Part shown: piece after piece, positions 58,654 to 64,000 of the stretch | Layout: each line of letters opens with the position of its first letter | How positions within the stretch are numbered: position 1 is the stretch's first letter | Assembly: GCF_014170305.1 (NCBI RefSeq) | Contig: NZ_LZZT01000008.1 | Span: forward strand, 1 to 64,000 | Reading direction: 5' to 3' | Length of the DNA stretch: 64,000 bases | From: Achromobacter sp. UMC71 | GTDB taxonomy: Bacteria > Pseudomonadota > Gammaproteobacteria > Burkholderiales > Burkholderiaceae_B | Translations under genes and position numbers: made by a program | The notes under the pieces: model-generated | Seen by the model: the letters and a program-made list of their open reading frames with translations, nothing else | Database searches by the model: none | What the model was told of the DNA's origin: nothing

Positions 58654-58830
58654 TGCCCTGGCGGGCTCTTCGTGGGCGGGCGCCGGCCCCGGCCGCGGGC
58701 CGCGGACGAGCCATCGATTAGGTGTTTACCCTAGGTTCGCGATATCGATGTCGATGTCCGCCCTTGCCATGCGTCGTGCCGGTACAAGCCCCGAACACCG
58801 GGGCCTTACCCCCGACACCAGGAGATTTCG

Positions 58831-59244
58831 ATGCGATTCATGATCATCGTCCGCGCCACGCCCGACAGCGAAGCCGGCAAGCTGCCGGAAGCCAGCCTGC
58901 TCGCCGCCATGAGCACCTATCACGAAGCCCTGGCCAAGGCCGGCGTCCTGCTCGACGCCAACGGCCTGCGGCCCACGTCCGCAGGCTGGCGGGTGCGCTA
59001 TGACAGCAAGGGCCAGCGCAGCGTCGTGGACGGCCCGTTCGCCGACACCAAGGAGCTGATCGCCGGCTACTCCTTGATCCAGGTGCGCTCGCGCGAGGAA
59101 GCCCTGCAATGGACGCTGCGCTTTCCCGATCCCTTCCCTGATCAGCCTTGCGAAATCGAAGTGCGCCAGCTGTACGAACTGGACGACCTGGGCGCCGGCG
59201 AGGAAATCGAACGTTTCCGCGCCCTGCCCGGCAACGGCCGCTAA
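58831..59244 (+). CDS. YCII/DGPF-family protein 2
   Basis: The 137-residue protein is a second member of the DGPF group, with SVVDGPFADTKELIAGYSLI near 65-84. The N-terminal FMIIVRATPDSEAG and the C-terminal PCEIEVRQLYELDDLG are typical. An AGGAG lies upstream of the ATG. It precedes a VOC gene and the ECF sigma gene, and the three lie in one tight run. Confidence 0.88.
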   Translation: MRFMIIVRATPDSEAGKLPEASLLAAMSTYHEALAKAGVLLDANGLRPTSAGWRVRYDSKGQRSVVDGPFADTKELIAGYSLIQVRSREEALQWTLRFPDPFPDQPCEIEVRQLYELDDLGAGEEIERFRALPGNGR

Positions 59245-59271
59245 GCCCCCCAGCCCAACCCGAGAGCCGCC

Positions 59272-59682
59272 ATGCACAAGCAGATCTTCGTCAATCTCCC
59301 CATCAGCGACATGCAGAAGTCGCAGGCCTTCTTCAAGCGCCTGGGCTTTACCTTCAACCCGCAATTCACCAATGACCAGGGCGCCTGCATGGTCGTCAGC
59401 GACGACATCTACGTCATGCTGCTGGTCAAGCCGTTCTTCCAGGGCTTTACCGGCAAGCCCATCGCAGATGCCACGAAAAGCACCGAAGTGCTGATCGCCC
59501 TGTCGTGCGAAAGCCGCGCCGAGGTCGACGACCTGGTCGCCCGCGCCAAGGCCGCTGGCGCCACCGTCCCCCGCCAGCCGCAAGAACACGGCGGCGTCAT
59601 GTACAGCCACGGTTTTGACGACCTGGACGGCCATATCTGGGAAGTGTTCTACATGGCCCCCGGCGAGCCCCCGCAGGCATGA
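59272..59682 (+). CDS. VOC-family (glyoxalase-like) protein
   Basis: The 136-residue protein has the VOC fold: IFVNLPISDMQKSQAFFKRL, then GLGF-like LGFTFNPQFTND, and the C-terminal GFDDLDGHIWEVFYM with the usual metal-ligand Glu. Members with this ending are common next to ECF42-type sigma genes. It overlaps the sigma-factor start by 4 bases (ATGA). Confidence 0.85.
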   Translation: MHKQIFVNLPISDMQKSQAFFKRLGFTFNPQFTNDQGACMVVSDDIYVMLLVKPFFQGFTGKPIADATKSTEVLIALSCESRAEVDDLVARAKAAGATVPRQPQEHGGVMYSHGFDDLDGHIWEVFYMAPGEPPQA

Positions 59683-60977
59683 CCTTGCCGGACGCCGCCG
59701 CCACGCACCGCGCCATCGAAGCCGTCTGGCGGATCGAAGCCGCCAGCGTCATCGCCGGGGTCGCGCGCCTGGTGCGCGACGTCGGGCTGGCCGAAGAACT
59801 GGCCCAGGATGCGCTGGTGGCCGCGCTGGAACACTGGCCGGTCAGCGGCGTGCCGGACAACCCGGGAGCCTGGCTCATGACCACCGCAAAAAACCGCGCC
59901 CGCGACCGCTTGCGGCTCGATGCCATCCACCGCCGCAAGCATGAACAGATCGGGCACGAACTGGAAGCGTTGCAGGCCGACGTGGAACCTGACTTCGTCG
60001 ATGCGCTGGACGCCGCGCGCCAGGACGACATCGGCGACGACCTGCTGCGCCTGGTGTTCACCGCCTGCCACCCGCTGCTGTCCACCGAGGCGCGCGTGGC
60101 GCTGACGCTGCGCCTATTGGGCGGGCTGTCCACCGCCGAGATCGCGCGCGCGTTCCTGGCCTCGGAATCCACCATCGCGCAGCGCATCGTGCGGGCCAAG
60201 CGCAGCCTGTCGGCGGCCCGCGTGCCGTTCGAAGTGCCCGGCCCCCAGGAACGCGCGCCGCGCCTGGCGTCCGTGCTGGAAGTGATCTACCTGATCTTCA
60301 ACGAGGGCTATTCCGCCACCGCGGGCGCAGACTGGATGCGCCCGGCGCTGTGCGACGAAGCGCTGCGGCTGGGCCGCATCCTGGCCCAGCTGGCGCCGGA
60401 CGACAGCGAAGTGCACGGGCTGGTGGCGCTGATGGAACTGCAGGCCTCGCGGCTGCATGCCCGCAGCGACGCCCAGGACCGCCCGGTGCTGCTGTTGGAA
60501 CAGGACCGCAGCCGCTGGGACACGCTGCTGATCCGCCGCGGCCTGGCCGCCCTGGCGCGCGCCGAAGCACTGGGCGGCGCCAGCGGCCCATATGCGCTGC
60601 AGGCCGGCCTGGCCGCCTGCCATGCCCGGGCGCGGCGGGCCGAGGACACCGACTGGCCGCACATCGTGGCGCTGTACGACGCGCTGGCGCAGGCCATGCC
60701 GTCGCCGGTGGTGGAACTGAACCGCGCCGTCGCCGTGGGCATGGCCTTTGGCCCGCAAGCCGGGCTGGATCTGGCCGACGAATTGGCGCAAGACCCGGCG
60801 CTGGCCAACTACCACTGGCTGCCCAGTGTGCGCGGCGACCTGCTGGCCAAGCTGGGCCGGCGCGCCGAAGCCATGACGGAATTCGAACGCGCGGCCGGCA
60901 TGACGCGCAATGCGCGGGAACGCGACATGCTGCTGGCGCGGATGAACGACATGCGGGACGGTCCCCCGGGCGAGTAG
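59679..60977 (+). CDS. ECF42-type RNA polymerase sigma factor
   Basis: The 432-residue protein has ECF sigma regions 2 (VGLAEELAQDALVAALEHW and NPGAWLMTTAKNRARDRLR) and 4 (LRLLGGLSTAEIARAFLASE and TIAQRIVRAKRSL). A C-terminal extension of about 220 residues (DUF6596/TPR-like, YLIFNEGYSATAG near 205-217) follows. This long extension and the DGPF neighbours are the marks of group ECF42, which usually has no anti-sigma factor; the extension is thought to control activity. No anti-sigma gene is seen here either. It should transcribe the DGPF and VOC genes before it. Confidence 0.88.
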   Translation: MTLPDAAATHRAIEAVWRIEAASVIAGVARLVRDVGLAEELAQDALVAALEHWPVSGVPDNPGAWLMTTAKNRARDRLRLDAIHRRKHEQIGHELEALQADVEPDFVDALDAARQDDIGDDLLRLVFTACHPLLSTEARVALTLRLLGGLSTAEIARAFLASESTIAQRIVRAKRSLSAARVPFEVPGPQERAPRLASVLEVIYLIFNEGYSATAGADWMRPALCDEALRLGRILAQLAPDDSEVHGLVALMELQASRLHARSDAQDRPVLLLEQDRSRWDTLLIRRGLAALARAEALGGASGPYALQAGLAACHARARRAEDTDWPHIVALYDALAQAMPSPVVELNRAVAVGMAFGPQAGLDLADELAQDPALANYHWLPSVRGDLLAKLGRRAEAMTEFERAAGMTRNARERDMLLARMNDMRDGPPGE

Positions 60978-61086
60978 GCGTAACCGGGACGCGCGGCGGC
61001 TCACATTGCGTCAACCCGCGCAGGCCGATAGCGGTCCGGCATGTTGCGGTTCGTGCGGATGCGCCCGGACGTGCTTAAATTCCGTC

Positions 61087-61968
61087 ATGGCTTCCCCTCT
61101 GCCTTTCACCCGCGGCGCCCCTGCCGCGCCCGCCGTAGCCACCTTCGCGGGCGTGCCGCAGGCCTTCGACCATCCGAACGACCGCGCCGAATTCCGCCGC
61201 CAGGCGCACCGGCCTGGCGTCGAGTTGTACCGCGCCCACATCATCCGCCACGCCTTCGAGCCGCATACGCACGAAGCCTTTGGCCTGGGCGCGATCGAAA
61301 CCGGGGTAGAGCGCTTCCGCTACCGCGGCGCCGAGCATCTGGCGCCGCCCGGCTCGGTGGTGCTGATGAATCCCGACGAACTGCATACCGGCCAAGCCGA
61401 GACCGAAGGCGGCTGGCGCTACCGCATGGCGTACATCGACCCCGCCGTGGTCGCGCGGGTGACCGGTGAAGCCGACTGGTGGTTCGACTGCGCGGTGGGC
61501 CACGACGCCGCCAGCGCGCAGCGCGTCACCACCCTGCTGGACGCGCTGTGGCAAGCACGCGAGCCCCTGGCCTTTGACAGCGCCCTGTATGCGCTGCTGG
61601 CGGAATTCCGCCGTCATGCCCGCGTGCCGCGGCCGCTGCGGGCCGAAGGCGCGCCGCGTTTTGCCCGTGTCATCGATTACCTGCGCGCCAACCTGGCGCG
61701 CCGCCTGTCGCTCGACGAACTGGCCGACGTGGCTGGCCTGAGCCCCTTTCACTTCCTGCGCAGCTTCCAGGCGCAGCATCACGCCACGCCGCAGCAGATG
61801 CTGATGGCGCTGCGCCTGTTCGAGGCCAAGCGCCTGCTGGCCGCGGGCGAAACGCCGGCGCAGACCGCGCTGGCCGCCGGCCTGACCGACCAGGCCCACC
61901 TGACCCGCGCTTTCACCCGCCGCTACGGCGTCACGCCGGCACGCTATCAGAAGCAGGTGCGCGCGTAG
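61087..61968 (+). CDS. AraC-family transcriptional regulator
   Basis: The 293-residue protein has a cupin-like AraC_binding domain (HAFEPHTHEAFGLGAIETG; PPGSVVLMNPDELHTGQ) and a double helix-turn-helix (LSLDELADVAGLSPFHFLRS and AALAAGLTDQAHLTRAFTRR, then GVTPARY). The ATG at 61087 begins the cupin part. It is followed by an EamA transporter gene, its likely target. Confidence 0.85.
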   Translation: MASPLPFTRGAPAAPAVATFAGVPQAFDHPNDRAEFRRQAHRPGVELYRAHIIRHAFEPHTHEAFGLGAIETGVERFRYRGAEHLAPPGSVVLMNPDELHTGQAETEGGWRYRMAYIDPAVVARVTGEADWWFDCAVGHDAASAQRVTTLLDALWQAREPLAFDSALYALLAEFRRHARVPRPLRAEGAPRFARVIDYLRANLARRLSLDELADVAGLSPFHFLRSFQAQHHATPQQMLMALRLFEAKRLLAAGETPAQTALAAGLTDQAHLTRAFTRRYGVTPARYQKQVRA

Positions 61969-62080
61969 GGCCACGGACTGCCGTGCCGCGGGGCTCACGC
62001 GCCGCAGCAATCTGGTACAAGACCGGCCCTGCCCCCGCCACCTAGACTGGCCCGTCTGTTCAATCGCGATGGGAGTCTTT

Positions 62081-63040
62081 ATGTGGGCAGGAACCTTGTA
62101 CGCCCTGGCGGCCGGCCTGATGTGGGGCCTGGTGTTCGTCGGGCCGCTGCTGCTGCCTGAATATCCCGCCGCCCTGCAGTCGGTGGCGCGCTACCTGGCG
62201 TTCGGCCTGATCGCGTTGCCGCTGGCCTGGCTGGACCGCAAGGCCCTGCGCCAGCTGACCCGCGCCGACTGGATCGAAGCGCTGAAGCTGGCCGCCATCG
62301 GCAACCTGCTCTATTACCTTTGCCTGGCCAGCGCCATCCAGCGCGCCGGCGGCCCGGTGCCGACGATGATCATCGGCACCCTGCCCGTGGTGATCGCCAT
62401 CTGCGCCAACCTGCGCAACGCGCGCCGCGACGGCCGGCTGCCATGGAAGCGGCTGGCGCCCTCGCTGGCCTTGATCGCGCTGGGCATTGGCTGCGTCAAC
62501 CAGGTGGAATTGCAAGCGCTGCGCCAGGAGGCCGATGCGGATCTCACGCGTTACGCCATCGGCGCGGTGCTGGCGCTGGGCGCGGTGGCCTGCTGGACCT
62601 GGTATCCCTTGCGCAACGCCGACTGGCTGCGCGACCACCCCGGCCGCAGCCCGCGCACCTGGGCCACCGCCCAGGGCGTGGCCACGCTGCCGCTGGCGCT
62701 GGCCGGCTACGGCCTGCTGTGGGGCGGCATGGCCGCCACGGGCAGCGGTTTCGAGATGCCGCTGGGCCCGCGTCCGGAGGTGTTCCTGGGGTTGATGATC
62801 ATCATCGGCCTGTTCTCGTCGTGGCTGGGCACGCTGTGCTGGAACGAAGCCAGCCAGCGCCTGCCCACCGCCCTGGCGGGCCAGCTGATCGTGTTTGAAA
62901 CGCTGGCGGCGCTGGCCTATGCCTTTATCCTGCGCGGCAACATGCCGCAGCCGCTGACGCTGGCGGGTATCGGCCTGCTGATGATCGGCGTGCTGCGCGC
63001 GGTGCGGGTCAAGCCCGAGCCGGTACCGGCGGCGGCGTGA
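62081..63040 (+). CDS. EamA/DMT-family transporter
   Basis: The 319-residue membrane protein has ten hydrophobic helices in two halves of the EamA repeat (YALAAGLMWGLVFVGPLLLP at the start; SSWLGTLCWNEASQRLPTAL in the second half). Such exporters move amino acids or metabolites. The start at 62081 is preferred because GGGAG lies before it; an ATG at 62069 would add 4 residues. It lies 112 bases after an AraC regulator gene on the same strand. Confidence 0.85.
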   Translation: MWAGTLYALAAGLMWGLVFVGPLLLPEYPAALQSVARYLAFGLIALPLAWLDRKALRQLTRADWIEALKLAAIGNLLYYLCLASAIQRAGGPVPTMIIGTLPVVIAICANLRNARRDGRLPWKRLAPSLALIALGIGCVNQVELQALRQEADADLTRYAIGAVLALGAVACWTWYPLRNADWLRDHPGRSPRTWATAQGVATLPLALAGYGLLWGGMAATGSGFEMPLGPRPEVFLGLMIIIGLFSSWLGTLCWNEASQRLPTALAGQLIVFETLAALAYAFILRGNMPQPLTLAGIGLLMIGVLRAVRVKPEPVPAAA

Positions 63041-63049
63041 AGCGGCGCG

Positions 63050-63718
63050 CTAGATGATTTCCGTCAAGCGCTGCAGATCGTCGATGACCGCGAACGCGCC
63101 CTCGTCCAGCAGACGCTTGCGCTGGTCCGGCCCGTTATGCGAAGCGCCCACGTAGCCCACGGCCCGCATGCGCGCGGCCCGGGCGGCGCGCACGCCGGGC
63201 ACGCTGTCTTCGACCACCACGCATTCCAGGATGGCCGTGCGCATCTGCCGCGCGGCGAACAGGAAGACGTCCGGCGCCGGCTTGCCGTGCGCCACCTGCG
63301 CGGTGCTGAACACATTGGGCGCGAACGCGTCCCACAGGCCCACCAGTTTCAGCGCCGCCTCCAGCTTGGGCGGTGTGCTGCTGGAGGCCACGCAGTATTC
63401 GATGCCGCGCAGGCGCAACGCGGCCAGGGTCTCACGCACGCCGGGCAGCGCGCGCAGCTCCTGGCGGAAGGTGTCCTGCAGGCGGTCGGCGTACTGGCGC
63501 GGAAAATCCTCGGGCAGCACGCTGGCGTTTTCGTCCTGCAGGGTCTGCCACATGTCGGCATCCGGAATGCCGGCGAAGCGCCGGGCGGCCTCTTGCGGCG
63601 TGATCGCAATGCCGTGTTCGGCCAGCGCGCGCGACTGGGCGCGCGCGGCGATGATTTCGCTATCGATCAGGACGCCGTCGCAATCGAAAATGACCAGGCG
63701 CGGGACAAGCGTAGCCAT
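63050..63718 (-). CDS. HAD-family phosphatase
   Basis: The 222-residue protein is a HAD hydrolase of the beta-phosphoglucomutase/phosphatase class. The nucleophile motif VIFDCDGVLIDSE has D12 and D14, followed by the Ser-motif CVASSSTPPKL, the Lys of HGKPAPDVF and the last acidic motif VVVEDSVPGVRAARAAR. It dephosphorylates a small sugar phosphate or similar. The start at 63718 is the Met directly before the domain; a longer frame upstream has no homology. The gene is convergent with the EamA gene, with 9 bases between. Confidence 0.88.
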   Translation of the reverse strand: MATLVPRLVIFDCDGVLIDSEIIAARAQSRALAEHGIAITPQEAARRFAGIPDADMWQTLQDENASVLPEDFPRQYADRLQDTFRQELRALPGVRETLAALRLRGIEYCVASSSTPPKLEAALKLVGLWDAFAPNVFSTAQVAHGKPAPDVFLFAARQMRTAILECVVVEDSVPGVRAARAARMRAVGYVGASHNGPDQRKRLLDEGAFAVIDDLQRLTEII

Positions 63719-63761
63719 AGCAGCTCCAGGAAGTACAAGCTTGCATGATAGGCCTGCTGCG

Positions 63762-64000
63762 TTACAGCCGCGCGCCATTCAAGCGCCGCAGCCGCCAGGC
63801 AACGAACACCCCGCCCAGCGCCGCCCCCGCCACGATCAGCGCGGCCTGCGCCCAGCCGTAGCGGTCGATGACGCCGCCCACGGTGACCGGCCCGATCACC
63901 TGCCCCAGGTTGCTGCCCATCATGACCAACCCCACGGCAGATGCCGTCAGCGCCGGCCGCGGCGCCACCAGGGGCGCCGTGCCAAGCAACGTGGCCGGAA
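63762..64000 (-). CDS. C-terminal fragment of an MFS transporter (cut by window edge)
   Basis: The visible 79 codons end in the last two membrane helices of an MFS protein: ASAVGLVMMGSNLGQVIGPV, then WAQAALIVAGAALGGVFVAW, and a basic C-terminal tail. The reading frame continues past 64000, so the start and most of the gene are not in the window. No substrate group can be assigned. Confidence 0.7.
   Translation of the reverse strand, partial: PATLLGTAPLVAPRPALTASAVGLVMMGSNLGQVIGPVTVGGVIDRYGWAQAALIVAGAALGGVFVAWRLRRLNGARL

Overview
The window is bacterial and most probably from a betaproteobacterium of the Alcaligenaceae (Achromobacter/Bordetella type). This rests on the very GC-rich core, the Bug-type tripartite tricarboxylate receptor, several amino-acid/amide and peptide ABC transporters, an RND pump with a divergent TetR, and many LysR/GntR/IclR/TetR regulators. 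The genus is inferred from gene content; no rRNA or tRNA gene was recognised.

Bases 1 to about 10,050 are a visibly more AT-rich accessory region, probably the right part of a genomic island. It holds three consecutive unknown genes, two of them GIY-YIG-like (335-2216), and a small membrane protein (2355-2861). Two inverted IS3-family orfA remnants without a usable orfB (3016-3343 and 5005-5408) bracket one unknown gene. Around them lies a family of palindromic TAGTCTGACACC repeats, including two 64-base hairpins. Next comes the most interesting block: overlapping genes for a SLATT-like two-helix membrane protein and an atypical GTP cyclohydrolase II (RibA-like) protein, then a Sll1717-type P-loop ATPase, an unknown 294-residue protein and a secreted Ltp-repeat protein. 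I read 5541-8359, possibly extending to 10,053, as a candidate nucleotide-based anti-phage or conflict module. No experiment or search supports that here.

From about 10,080 the composition is that of the core. A ParB-like gene with a 57-residue downstream gene, a LON-domain protein and an AhpD-like protein are followed by a tight eight-gene minus-strand operon (12,458-21,398). In transcription order it encodes a nitrilase-superfamily amidohydrolase, a periplasmic binding protein, LivH, a fused LivM-LivG, LivF, an AmiC-like cytoplasmic sensor, an AmiR-like ANTAR antiterminator and an M81 (MlrC) metallopeptidase. A strong intrinsic terminator sits in the leader between a promoter and the nitrilase start, so the operon probably controls itself by ANTAR antitermination in response to an unknown amide or urea-like compound.

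The rest is metabolic and transport core: GFA and VOC proteins, a DHA2 efflux pump, LtrA, an IclR-GMC oxidoreductase-MHS transporter locus, a tripartite RND pump with its TetR and two candidate operators, an aldo/keto reductase and a serine hydrolase. A class V aminotransferase lies divergent from a FadR-type regulator, with a matching operator at each start. These are followed by a five-gene dipeptide/oligopeptide-type ABC operon, LysR and DUF4440-like genes, a Bug receptor, small envelope proteins, an NYN-LOTUS protein, a second-type MotA/MotB stator pair, an ECF42-type sigma factor with DGPF/YCII partners, an AraC regulator, an EamA transporter, a HAD phosphatase and the end of an MFS gene cut by the window edge. 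A short dispersed repeat starts on or next to the stop codons of at least four core genes.
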